A stretch of 64,000 bases of DNA from Branchiostoma lanceolatum (lineage: Eukaryota; Chordata; Leptocardii; Amphioxiformes; Branchiostomatidae): assembly GCF_035083965.1 (NCBI RefSeq), contig NC_089732.1, positions 6,573,383 through 6,637,382 of the forward strand, given 5' to 3'. The position numbers were made by a program, and so were the translations under genes. The stretch's first letter is position 1. Every line of letters starts with the position of its first letter. Below, piece by piece: positions 1 through 12,600 of this stretch. The notes beneath the pieces are model-generated. The model was not told where the DNA came from. It ran no database searches and worked only from the letters and a program-made list of their open reading frames with translations.

Positions 1-3000
1 AATTAGAAATACTGTCAAACTACAGAATCAACATGAAAACAGAGCTGGGACAGCTGTTTGTATCTTGACCTCTTGATGATTAATTTCTAAGAAATAGCCA
101 TGAACTTGAACAAACTGCATTGGTTGGGCCTTAGTATATACAGTATTGGCCACTCTGTTGTGATTGTACTTTTACTGTATGATAATTACAGTATCTCCCA
201 GTTAAATGTACTTGTATGGCTTCTTGGTGTAAAGGTTCCCACGGAAGGCACCGATATGGTAAAAGTCAAATGGTCATAACCTGAGGGGGTCTTTGAAAAA
301 AATAAAACCTGTGACATTTTGGTGGATTTCAACAGCTGTATTGAGCTTTAATGTTGACTTTTTTATAACGTAAGATCAGGATTCAGAAGAATGAACCAAA
401 ATTGTGAGATAGAGATATCATTTAATAGTTTGATTTGAAATCAGTCGATTGTAAGAAACTTGTTTGTTTTGCCAGTTGAGTAGGTTGCAGTGGAGCATTA
501 GAAAATTTAACCTTCAAGCAGATGTAGGGTCCAGCTCAGTTTTAAGCATGTCTTTGTGGCTTTTTATAGGTCTTTCCAGTGCAGACCACATGGAAGACAT
601 ATAATTTATAAAAAAGCGTGAAAAACATGCTCAAACACTGAGTCAGCACCAACGTCTGCTTGGTGATTACATGAAAAAAGATGTGTCGTCTAGTATATGA
701 TTATGAACAAGAAAAAGAAAATTGAGCTGGAGTGTCACAAGCAATACTTCAGGTTACCAAAATTGAAAAATATCATCTCTGTTCTGTGTTCACATTAGAA
801 CATTCCTTCTACTAGAGAACAAATGGTAGGTTCCGCACAGATATATTGATTTTAACATTGAACATTGCACTGTCTAGACATTATTGGTGCTGATCAATAC
901 AAACTTATTCAGTGGTGTGTATTATCATGATAGAAATGTTTTCTGCATTTGATCGTAACAAAACACGCAAACCTCAAATTGAATATTGCTGAGAAGATTA
1001 GAAAAAAAGGTTACATTCTAGCTGTATTTTCATTTTGTACATAAAAACCCTGTTTGAACTTTAAATCATAGTCAAAACATTTATATGATGAGTCAGTTGT
1101 CATAGAGCAATATTAATACAATGAGTGTTTTTGAATTTGTATCATGCTCTTAGCTCTGACCAAAGTCCAGGTACACAAATTACATTGAGAGAGTATGCAC
1201 ACACAGTGCAGGACAAATTAGTTGTGCATGACGTTCATGCAAGGATTCAATATCATATGTTGAAAATGTCTTATTTGCTGGGCATATTTTTAGACATATA
1301 TTGTATGGCTGTTAAACTATGAATTAGAATAATGGTAAGGTCCATGTAGTTTTTATTTGCACTTCACTTTAATGCAATAACAGCACAGGCTGTTGAAAAA
1401 TTATAAATTCTAGTTTGTCAGAAAAACTGGTGGTTAAATGAATAAATGGTGGTTTTAAACTTCTAAATGCTCCATAGTTGTAGGTTGCTCACATCATATC
1501 TGTCAGCAGGTTAAAAATAAAACCCGTCTCCATGGCTGCGATAGTTTTTCCCCAGTCTGGAAAATGCAAAATCAGAATTGGTCTGCAAGTGAGCGTCTAT
1601 ATATGGAACCAGACTCAGTGTTGTAAGAAACAGTCAGATTTTTCTGATGTAGAGCAATTAGAAGAGGAGGGACTATAAAAGATACCTTAGATATCTAACA
1701 AAAGGTTAATTAGGAGTTACTAATCATGAGCAACACCCTCCAATCTAGAACATGTAATTACATGTACACCGTTTACCACCTGGCTTGAAAGGCAAATGAA
1801 GTCAAACAACTCAGTGTATTATTCCAGAGCCAAATGACAAGCAAGTGGAATTACAAAGTTAAGGTGCAACGTCCTGAAAAATATATCTGAGAGTGTCATT
1901 TTGTGTCTTTTGTGTGTAGTAACTTAAAGCTCACTGTGGCATGCTGAATTTGGCTCTAGTACAGCACAGTCAAGGTTTCGCACGGAGCACAAGGTTTTTC
2001 CGTTTGTTTACTATACATGGGTGTGGCTGGAAATAACTTCTGCATGAGTTGTCTTTGGTATATGTAGTGCCAGCCTAGACCATTTAATATAATAAGAATC
2101 TGTTTTTCACACTGGTTGTTATGAATATTCAGTTAATAGTGAACAATTTGTCAACTTGATTTGTCTGGCTGTCAATGAGTGTTTTTCTGCGCAGGCATTG
2201 AAGTTTTGCTCCAGTTGCATTGATTGCGTGCTGATATGCATTTACACCTGGATACGTTTTCACATACGTGGTGTATATTTCCTTTCAGTCTACGAGATTG
2301 TGGCTTTCTTGTGAGATGGTATTCTACTATAGATGGCTCAGTTGTCCGTAGTCATTAGAAAAGGATTTTTTTTAATTAGGCAAAAACATTTATTTCTTGA
2401 TAGCTGCAGACATTCCTTTTTAGCCTTGATCATTATGCACTTGGAAAACAAAGTTTGATTGCAGTGTTATGCTGTACTGTCTTAGAAAAAAAATATTAGG
2501 AGCAATAAAATTTGTTGACATCATCCATATAGTCCAAAAAATTATATTTGGAATTCTTTCATACTCAGCTATCAGTATTCAGTATAACTACTAACAATTC
2601 TTCCTTAAGTCATTAATGAGAAAAGAATGGAAAGTCAAAATGCCAATTTAGCCAGGGTAGCATAGGAACCTTTTAAATCAATCCCCTTCTAACACATGTT
2701 ACATGCTAAGATAATCCCTGCCAAGTATTTGCAGTCGGCTTTAGCTCTGGAAGTTTAAATCCCACATAAGCTGTTTTCTAGCACCATCTGGTAGTACTTA
2801 TAAGGCTTGTAGCACACAACAGAAGAGCCCAGAGAAGAGCTTGCTAACCTTGTTTGAACTCAAGATGAACCTGCTGGACAGGTGTCACTAAGACTCGAGC
2901 CTTAAGAGAGTACAAACAGCTGCAGAAGGACGTCAAACAAACGTGGGCAGGTTGTAAAACATGTGGAGTTTACCATTTACATTATACTGAACAGCTTGTG

Positions 3001-3407
3001 TATACAGGGACACACCTAAATGTCAAGATCCTGCTATATTTTATGGGGGATTGCTTTTATCTAACTTTAAGAAAGGGGACAGAAATTTGTTTTCATATTA
3101 ATAAATTTCGCGTTAGAAATTTTTAGTTTTCAGATGCCCAATTGCTGAATTGTGGAAGCCTTCTTGGATATACCTTTTTGATATATTTGAAATTTGGCTG
3201 GTTTGGCTTGTGTCATAGAAAAAGGTACGATATGAAATTGAACTCATCATCAGCTTGTCTCGCAGGGCATTAGTCATTAGGCAGAGGAACTGTTACTGTT
3301 AGAGAGATTTAAGAAGAAAACAAACCTTTGTGCTAAACTTGTAGAGAAGATAATATTCATTGTTCAAGTTAAGTAGATCAAGAGCTGTTTTCTTTCTGTC
3401 TCTGCAG
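1..3407 (+). other. Intron of the GIPC gene (5' part of the gene outside the window)
   Basis: This A+T-rich stretch precedes the first recognisable GIPC exon. No reading frame in it resembles the GH1 region of GIPC, so the start codon and N-terminal exon(s) must lie left of the window. I see no RNA gene and no clear transposon. It ends in a pyrimidine-rich acceptor (tctttctgtctctgcag) directly before position 3408. Confidence 0.6.
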
Positions 3408-6400
3408 ATCTTATTCTGCACCCTGAACACTCACAAGTTGGACATGTCCAGGCTGCTGGGAGGACAGATCGGACTGGAAGACTTTATCTTTGCACACTGC
3501 AGAGGACAGACCAAGGACATAGAGGTGAAGCCCTTAGAATCAAGTTTACAAAAATGCAGATTCTTAGAAAAGTACAATACTGTGTGTTCAATGTTGATTG
3601 ACATTGAAGAGGGTAATGATTTTTTGGTTACTAATTTTCTGTTATGGAGCATTGAAGAGGAAAAGCAGGTGTTAAACAAAACAAAAGTTGATACTGATTG
3701 AAGCCATAAAATCTTCATCCTTCAAGTTATTTTGATTTTTTTCATTCACAAATTTACATTACCTGCATCTACCATGTATAACTGTCCTTTAGCATAACTC
3801 TTGCCGTCCAACGTACTTGGATACAGATTTGGTAGTCAAGTCTGTATGGCAACATCTACTGAAAATTAGACAAAAAGAAATAACAGAATTATAGCAAAAA
3901 TAACAGCAGACTAAACTGAAGTCATCCTAATTACATTTCTATACTTTTGTAGGTAACAAAATCAGCACCAGCACTTGGTCTGACGATAACAGACAATGGA
4001 GCAGGATATGCCTTCATCAAACGCATCAAGGAGGACTCCATCATGGACAACGTCAAGACTGTGTGTGTCGGAGACCACATCGAAGCCATCCAGGGGACCA
4101 ACTTGGTAAGACACAGTATAGGGTTAGCGGTTAAATAGGTAGCGTGCATAGTCCAGTGGGCACAGGCAGTCAGACTAATTCAAATCTTTAAACTGAATAT
4201 TGATGTGCTGTATGTTCTGTACAGCTTGCATTTTAGAGCTGAACCTGAGTGTTTGACTTGCGATAGAAACGGGGCAACCTGGGATCCGTAGTGCTGATTG
4301 GCAAATCTAGTCAGTACAAACTGAGACCTTAAATGCTGATTGGCTATCTTACAACAAGAGTGTCCTGCTCTGCTTAGAAACTAACAACCAATGGGAGACA
4401 AATAGAGGGTATAAAAGCAAATGTGTCTTCACTCTATCTCATCTGATGAAGACTTTTGAGTAAAAAGTTGAAACCAGTAAATATCAGATGTCTCTTCGAT
4501 ATGATGACTTTCCTTTGAACAATGATTAACTTTCAATCAGACATTGCAAAATGTGTTAACCCTTGTGTGCTACATTCCAACAGGTGGGTGCTCGGCATTA
4601 TGAGGTAGCCAAGAGGTTAAAAGATCTGCAGGAGGGAACCTCCTTCACCATCAGACTGGTGGAGCCCAGAAAGGCATTCGGTAAGAATACAGTGCATTGT
4701 CCACTGTCAGGCATACAAAAATGTATTTCTGCTGCCAGAAAAATGCTATACATAGAATATGATAGAGGATTGCGTTTCAAGTTGTCCTGGTTAACACCTT
4801 TCAATAACTTAACACCTTTGGTTCAAAGTGAATGACAAAGTTGCTGTAACAGTTATATCTATAGATCATCGTCATCATCAGGCGATGCGCTTACGCACTG
4901 TCGGGGTAATACCGCCCCTTACGGGGTGACATACCCTTTTGTTGGCTGATACAAGACGGGGATTGCGCCAGGTTTCCTGTCCGGGTGAATGGTGTAAATC
5001 ACAGTATGGCTGATACGAGATCTATATGTAAAAGGAGAAATTATTATGTTTAGTCCTTGATATGAGTGTTACAATCACTCATAACATTATCATTTAGGCA
5101 GTTGACAAATATCTTCATTGTGTGTCCCCTCTCCCCTCCCCCACAGCTGACATTGCTCCCAGATCCAGTAAGGCTGCCACAGAGGCTGCACCCCAGAAGG
5201 TGGGGACAGGCAAGCAGACCCTCCGGATGAGAGCCAAGGGACCCGCTACTGTGGAGGATGCTGTAAGTAATTAAAACTAAATGAAATCAACTCAGTCGCT
5301 CATAAAAATGTGAACAACAAATTGAGATACTTCTCAAGAAGAGATGTTCTTGTACATTTGTGCCAAATTTCGACTCAGTTCATACAAAAATGAACCTGCT
5401 ATGATACAAATGGCGTTTATGTGCCCTGATAATACTGTAAATGCAGAAATGTTTGCGGTGGTTTTATGTTTGCTGTTTTCACGGTAAGCTCATTGCCGCG
5501 AATTTAAAACCACCGGAAATTTTTTTACCCTCCTACTACATTGTCTACTATTGTGTCAAATGCGAACTTAAAACCACCGCAAACACTCCATTTTCTTCCT
5601 ACCGCGAAATTAAAACCATGCGAACTCAAATGCATGTACGGTATTTGATCAGTTACATAAATGAACTTGTTATCATCAAAAAGATGTTTAAAGGTTGGAA
5701 CGATATTTCATACACCTTGAAGGACAGAAGAAATAATTGTTTTTGTTTGTTTCTTGCAGCCCACAGAGTTTGAAGAGCGGGCGGCTAAGAAGATTGATGA
5801 CCTGTTGGAGTCCTTCATGGGCATCAGGGACATGGAACTGGGTAAGGCAGGAGTCGGTTACTACTGGACTAAAAATTGAAAAAAATTGGTACAAGACCAA
5901 ACACATTGTCCTGCTTAGTTCTAGGTTGAGATATGTATAATTCATATAATTCATTGTAAGGTTCTGAGTGTGAATCCCTAGCAATGTTTTGCCCTTGAGA
6001 AAGACATGTACTTTTCGCCAATCTCCTCACTTAATTCTAAATGAATACCTAAAATGGGACATAAGGAGGTCCTGCGTTTGAGGAAAGCCACACCTCTAGC
6101 ATGTTAAAGAACCCAGCACACTTTAATACTGATAAGACTAGGTGTCCATCCCAGTATGGGTGAATGAGTCCCATCAGTCTGGTTTTATGCAGCTTGTTTA
6201 TACATCAATCTGTTGCGCCTTGTCATAATGTCTTACTAGATAATTATGTGAACTAACAACAAAAATATCTGTTCTTTGTGTTCCAACAGCCGAGACAATG
6301 GTCGACATATGCAAGACAAAAAACAACCCGGACGAGTTTGCACAGGCGCTAGATGATAGGCTGGGAGAGTTTGCATTTCCAGATGAGTTCATCTTCGATG

Positions 6401-6441
6401 TATGGGGAGCGATCTCAGACGCCAAGATGGGCAGGATTTGA
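3408..6441 (+). CDS. GIPC: GIPC-family PDZ adaptor protein, 3' portion (6 exons in window)
   Basis: GIPC proteins (GIPC1-3) are cytoplasmic adaptors. Their PDZ domain binds C-termini of receptors, and their C-terminal GH2 domain binds myosin VI, linking cargo to endosomal traffic. The exons, with continuous phases, are 3408-3524, 3953-4105, 4584-4680, 5147-5262, 5760-5841 and 6290-6441. They give 238 residues ending in a TGA stop at 6439-6441. All introns are GT-AG. The first exon carries [11 protein letters not shown] and [15 protein letters not shown], the link between GH1 and PDZ. The second carries the PDZ ligand loop [12 protein letters not shown], and the third completes the PDZ domain ([12 protein letters not shown]). 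The last two exons are GH2 ([15 protein letters not shown], then [17 protein letters not shown]). All of these match vertebrate GIPC closely. The start codon is outside the window. The sequence alone does not say which vertebrate paralogue is closest; one pre-duplication gene is expected in an invertebrate. Confidence 0.95.
4330..4420 (+). promoter_or_regulatory. Promoter-like cluster (CCAAT boxes plus TATA) inside a GIPC intron
   Basis: The intron between the second and third GIPC exons of the window contains attggc (4337), ccaatggg (4388) and a good TATA box, gggtataaaagc, at 4408-4419. This is the arrangement of a Pol II core promoter. The following text (ctcatctgatgaagac, then gaaacc) resembles the end of dispersed repeats in invertebrate genomes, so the cluster may belong to an old mobile element rather than to an alternative GIPC promoter. 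Confidence 0.25.
4857..5030. repeat. Probable dispersed-repeat fragment in a GIPC intron
   Basis: This patch is richer in G+C than its surroundings and includes taccgccccttacggggtga. A similar core (ggtataaccgcccttcggcg, followed by taacacaccagg) occurs near 52840-52870. That suggests both are fragments of one interspersed element. Ends and class cannot be defined here. Confidence 0.3.
5435..5641. mobile_element. MITE, ctgtaaatgcagaaat family, in a GIPC intron
   Basis: The left end ctgtaaatgcagaaatg pairs with a diverged right end (aaatgcatgtacg). TA lies on both sides. The interior repeats tttgcggtggtttta and aaaaccaccgcaaac in opposite orientation. Related copies lie at 10741-10931, 24313-24492, 33344-33541 and about 58195-58357. 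There is no open reading frame, so it is a non-autonomous DNA transposon. TA duplication fits the Tc1/mariner or PIF-like orders, but the class is not established. Confidence 0.65.
5975..6190 (+). mobile_element. Degraded SINE body (same family as 45066-45496)
   Basis: Blocks such as ccttgagaaagacatgtact, aggaggtcctgcgtttga, aaagccacacc and gttaaagaacccagcacac appear in the same order as in the reverse complement of the SINE at 45066-45496. The tRNA-like head is not evident, so this is a 5'-truncated or decayed copy. It lies in the last GIPC intron. Confidence 0.6.
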
Positions 6442-9400
6442 CGATGAGGTCATCGCGACCTTCCGAGGGGACCAAGAGACGCTCTGCCTTCTTGGTTTAA
6501 TGCAGGACACAGAAGAAATGTACAATGAAGTCATTTTAGTAGAAAGTATGAAAAGTAATGCGTTTTGTAATGATGTAAGTGAAAGATGGTTTCTTCGTAA
6601 TGGCAACATTTACCTATTTTGGAATGAAATTCATTAAAAGTCAAGATCTAAATGATGCACAAGTCCAGAGAGGATGAAACTCAGATTTTCCGTAATTTGA
6701 CGATAATCAATGTTTGACAGAAAAACTTTTAAAACAGCTCTTAAATCCACTTTGTCTCTTTATAATAAAAAAAAACACAGGTTATGATCACGAGTTCATA
6801 AAATTTCAATCTAAGATGTACAAGAATATGCATTCTTTCTAAAGGTTGCATACAACAATGAAGACGCCTTTTTATCACCAATTTTTCAATTCTTAGAGAT
6901 CTGAAATTTAAGAGGAACATTTTTATATCAATCACTGAATTCCAGTTTGGAACACAAGTAAAGCTTTTCTATTCATTCAAATGAATTAGACTATGATTTT
7001 ATTTATCCTACAATGAAGCTCTAATATATAAATTGACAGTATGTAATTACTTGAAACAAGATGATTTTAATAAATTTTAACATTTTATCTCAATTTCTAC
7101 AAAGCTCTGTAACGAAAAATTACAGCAAATTAAAGTGGGATTCGATGTACAAAGTTTTAAACTTGTGGAATCTTTGACAATCAAAGTTACTTAATTGATC
7201 TGTGCCTTAATAATACAGCCTTATGAAAATTAATGTTGATATATATGTACATGTAACTGTCCGTGAAATGTTTTGTAATGATATAGGTGCAAGTTTTTAA
7301 GTAGCAATCTTTGAGTATGATTATTAATTAAGTATGAGTGATGCTAAGTTTGAAGAGGAAATCAAGGGATGTAAGTGGGGGCTGAGATTTCCTTGGCAGC
7401 TGGGGAGGGGGGGTGGATTTGAGATGACTGAAAGGGGAATGATATTGTGGCTTTAGTTCTTGCTGTGCCCACCACATGAAAGCTATCTTATTCTTATCAC
7501 TGACCATGTTTCCGACTTGTCCAGGGTGGAAATGGACATAAACTTATAACCGTTTTGAAAATGATTTCAGTCAATTTTGACTAAGAAAGATACTTTGTTG
7601 CCTTATATTACTTGATAATAGTTTTGATTGACACAATTCTTGCTTCAGCTCAATGAACGATGTGTAGCAATCAACAACTGCTTTCAAATGTCATTTTTGT
7701 TGTTGAAAGATTGTAGAAAGAAGGAGTTGCTTCTAATTTAACTGGTCAAAAACTCATAAAAAGTGCCTTTTTAGAAATCTATTTTATGAAAGTCATTATT
7801 GAGGGTGTGAACAGTGTGATGTTTTAATCCAATTGCCATTAATGCCACCATCAATTTCCTACATGAATTTTGCTATAATTTCAGATGCATAACCATTTCC
7901 CTGATCCTTTTTCTTGACTGCTCTGTAACCACTGTGTGCAACATTGAATGTGTTTAATCACCCCAAACTGTACTTTCCCCCAAGTCTTTTCTCTACTGCA
8001 AATCCAGCACATTAAAGCATATTTTATCCAAGGATATCTTTTGATTTGGATGACTCAGCATAATAAGTATTTTTATGTGTCAAAAAGAAGTACCTGCTAT
8101 CCAAGACCAATTCACACCTGTCGTAACAATGACATATTTGATCATAGTGCTACCAGCCAGACAATACAATTATCAGTCTTTTCACATATCAAACCGAATA
8201 GCACATGCCTTGGTATATGGTACCCTCCTAAAAAAGGCATTTTCAGTACAATCTAACAATAACAAATGTCAGTGAAGTACTGTACTGTTCAGGGTCAAAA
8301 ATACTGTTGCAGGGTTAATCTTCTGATATGATGTTTATGAAAACGTCTGGACTAGGTACCTGGTTACTTAACCTTTCTCCTGCTAAGACTACAATTTGGC
8401 ATCAAGATTATCATATGTTGATAAAGAGGTCTGATTGCATGGGTTAATACAACAAGCCACTTTGAACAAATATCAACTGTATCTTTCTTTCAATTCTACA
8501 CTGTCAATGTCATCTAGTGTTTAAGTTGTATATCTATTGTGGTACAAGAGAAGATCCTTTGTTGAGTCTTTGATTTTTGGTTAGTACCAAGGAGTAATAA
8601 GTAGTACTTGTAACATAAGAAATATGTTGTAATTATCATTAATATAATCATTATTTAATGTTTAAACAATATTGTGAACGTGTAATGTAGCCTGGTTTGT
8701 GAGACGTTCTGATTTGCAATAATTGCAAACTAATAGGAAGAATAATATTGAGGAAATTGTTTTTGCAATAAGTATATAGTAGAAATATTGTTGGACTGTG
8801 TTGTAGCTGGTAGAACCTGTGTACCTGATACACACTGGACTGGAAGGACTCAAGTGTTATACCACAATAAATTTTCCCAAGACAATGGGCAAATGGCATT
8901 TGTTTGTACTGTATATTCATCTTGTAAAATGTTTTGCCACAAATTATGGCTCACTGGTGGATGACGTATGCTCTTCAAGAGTAGCATCCACCAACAATTA
9001 AAAATTACCAGAATATGATATTGTAACAAAAAGTTTTGCCAAGCTAAGATTTTATGGCATACTGACAATAATTGCTCTGGCTCTTTATTATATTTTGAAT
9101 CTTCACTGTCAAATCTGAGACACAAAACTGCAAAAGGCTGTCATCTATCTCAAAGCAAACCAGAAACATATCTCAAAACATCAAACTGATCTATTAAGTC
9201 TCATCACACATTGTGAGATATATCTGATCCATTACTTTTCAAAAGATGAAAACATTCATATCTGGTAACACTAACAGTTTACTCAAGCAATGTGATAATA
9301 TCTGACTCACAACAGATCATCCTACTCGTAAGGTGAATATTGGATCTATCTTTAATATCTATGCAAATGCAGATCCCTTCTGATTCACATATCTATATGC

Positions 9401-9604
9401 TGTACTATTTGTACTTTGTGTGCTAGCAGTAAAGTAGCACTAGTAACTATAGGGAAGCAGCACAGACTCAAAACGGACGGAGGCCAGGCTATGCCAGCAA
9501 GCCATGGTACATTTGTAAACAAAATCCTTAACCTCAGGTACACTGTATACTGATGCATATTGTATACCATAGAGAGGCATGTTGCTTTATCTACCCCCCC
9601 CCCT
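6442..9604. other. GIPC 3' UTR and convergent intergenic region
   Basis: A consensus polyadenylation hexamer aataaa at 7069-7074, about 630 bp after the GIPC stop, is a candidate 3' end. Another lies near 8862-8875. The rest is A+T-rich with no protein-like frame and no recognisable RNA. The next gene runs towards GIPC from the other strand, so the two genes are tail to tail. Confidence 0.5.
7069..7074 (+). terminator. Candidate polyadenylation signal of GIPC
   Basis: A consensus AATAAA (within ttttaataaatttt) lies about 630 bp past the GIPC stop codon. No transcript evidence is available, and later hexamers could be used instead. Confidence 0.35.
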
Positions 9605-12600
9605 TCATTCCTTCAGCCAATCCCTCATGATCCCAATGACCACCTCAGGCTGGTCCTGCTGTACCCAGTGGCTGGCTCCAGGCACCACCTTCAGAGTGAA
9701 GTCAGGCACAAACTTGTCCGTCCCCTCAGTCAGCCCCACCTCTAAAGCCCCATCCTGGTCCCCCCAGATCATCAGGGTGGGGCAAGTCACCGTGCCCTTG
9801 TAGTTGCCAGGGGGCAGCCTCATTAAAGCACGGTAGTAGTTGATCCCTAAGTGACAGAAGAATGTACATTGTATTATCATGGTCAATGGGATGTTCACAG
9901 CACGCACCTGTCATACCTAAACTTTGCATATCTAACTGTAGGTGCTGTTTAAAGCTATCTAATGTGGATGCTTGGACTGTACTTGGTGGTAACAAGTCAA
10001 TAAGATCATGTATGCATTCCAAGGGTTTATAATGTCATGTCTGTGGGCACCATCTGTTGTGACCTACTGGATTGTTGCATGACAGTCCTGGCCACAGTGA
10101 ATATATACATGTATGTTAGTAGAAAGGTTCCGGGGCCATACATGTAGCTATCCTAACAATATCATCATACAGTAGGGGTTAACATTACCTTTAGTTTGTT
10201 AACACTAGATGTGTTGTTTACAGGTATCTATAACATTACCTATTGCAATTCAACTGCCGCAACAAAAAGTCAATGGTGATGTTTTGAGGCCCATTGAAAA
10301 AAAAGGTGAAGATTTGAGGCAGCACCAATACCTGCAGAAATGTTCACTCCAGGTCTGGCAAAGGTGTACTTGAAACCTTCCAAGTCTTCGTCTGTTATGG
10401 CCTCACGACGTCTGCAGCCCATTTGTTTACTTCTGAAGACACCATGTAGCATCTGAAGAACATAGAGACAGGAACTTAGCCTCCTTCGCTGGCTTCCTAT
10501 AACGGTGGCGTATACATTGGGGGGGGGGGGGGGGCAAGGTTCTCTAATGCCAGCAAGGGAGTTGTGTAGCCAAGGGAGTTGTGTAGCCGAGGGATGACCG
10601 GATACAACGGCGGTCGTCCCTTGGCTACACAACTCCCTTGGCTACACAACTCCCTTGCCGGCATTAGAGAACCTTGCCCCCCCCCCCCAATATATACGCC
10701 GCCGTTATAGGAAGCCTGCGAAGGAGGCTAACAGGAACTACTGTAAATTATTTATTTCGAGGTAGGGAGAAAATGGAGTGTTTGCGGTGGTTTTAAGTTC
10801 GCGTTTGAAACAACAGTTAAGCACTACAGTCATGGGTAGGCAAAAAGTTTTGCGGTGGTTTTAAGTTGCTGCTGAAAGTTAACTATAAAACCGCAAACAC
10901 AAAACCACCGCGAGCATTTCTGCATTTACAGTATAAATGCTTAGTCTCCAAGTAGATTGGGTGAGGCAAAGCCGTTATGTTTTCCTTAGCTGCCTGTCAC
11001 AAACTGCCGGCCTTTGGTTTTGAGACAGAAAGTGACAGCTAGGAAAACGTAACAATTTTGCCTACCAACATCTGCTTGGAGATTTATAAATGCCTATGGG
11101 GGAGAACTGTACTTAGTTTCTCACCCAGGGTCAAAGTCCTGCTACCAAATGAATCATATATTTAGAAGACATCACCTCTAAATACATGTATGACATTAGA
11201 TTAGATTAGAGGGTCTGACAAGATATCACTTTGTTTTGAATTCTCTGATGCCTAAATGTATATAGCCCAAATTCTCTTATACCTTCTACATGTATGTAGC
11301 TTCAGAGTCATTAAGACAACATATGTTTACAGCAAAATATGAGTCATTAAAAAGAGCTCGTGTAAACTGTAAACAATGATCTATTGCAGAAGCAAATATC
11401 TGCCTGTCTCCCCAACCTACCTGAAAGTCAAAGGATTTAAACACAATCTCCGGTAGCCATGGCAACTGGAAGAAAAACATGTACCAGGAGCGGCGGAACT
11501 GGGAGAAGTGAGTGGTCATGTACTTCATAAAGACGCCGAGATGTGGGATGTTCATCACAATCAGCTTCTCCACGAGGTCAGGGTGGTCCATAGCGAAATT
11601 CCAGGCAACAATGCCGCCCCAGTCATGTGCCACCAGGGTACAGGAGCTGTAGCCTAAAGCCTCGATCAACTCTCGCACGTCATTGGTCAGATGGGACACA
11701 CTGAAGTTGGGCCAGCCGCGGTAACCGGAAGGCTGTGGGGACTCGGTCTCACCGTAACCACGCAGGTCGGGGGCCACAACACGGTAGGACTTCCTAGAAG
11801 GGACATGAGGTGTAAGAAATTGTAATTCACAAAATGAATGTACTTCATTCCGTATACCATAGGGAAATGAATATAATTGTTTCTGCTGATATTTGTTCTT
11901 CGTCTTCTCCTGCCATTTGCGTTGAATGGATTCAACCTTTGGGCCAAAATGACCTGAGATTCGGGAGGTAGGTCTAATACTGGTATTGCAGAAAGTTATA
12001 TTTCCCTTATGGAACAAGCTACGGATGTCATAATGGAGGTGTTGGTACCGTAAGGAAAGGTGAATACACCTGGATATAAAGTATGCTAATGAGGACCTCA
12101 TTTGCATAATTTATGCAGATACATGTATTTCCCTTCCGGTACATGCTATGGATGTCATACCTGTAGGAAAGGTGAATACACCTGGATGTGAATTATGCTA
12201 ATTAGGACATCATTTGCATGATTTATGCAAAGATATATTTCCCTTCCGCTAAGTGCTACGGATGTCATACTTGAGATGTAGGTACCTTTAGCAAAGGTGA
12301 GTACATCTGGATGTTGATCATGCTAATGAGGACCTCGTTTTTATAATTTATGCAGAAAATTATATTTCCCTTACGGTAAATGCTATGGATGTCATGTTGG
12401 AGGTGTAGGTAGCTTTAGAAAAGGTGAATACAATGGAATGTCAGTTATGCTAATTAGGACCCAATTTTCATAGTTTATGCAGTGACTTCATATTTGTTCT
12501 GTGATCTTTTACCGATTAATTGGAGGGGAATATCCTGCATTTTCTTGAAAATGTTGCCTCTCTAGTTTTCAACTTTTTTTTTCAAGTAGGCCATTGAACG

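Noticed and set aside
10270-10632. Minus-strand 120-codon frame as a single protein
   Set aside because: Only 10332-10452 is coding (epoxide hydrolase A exon 3); the rest is intron and a transposon hairpin.
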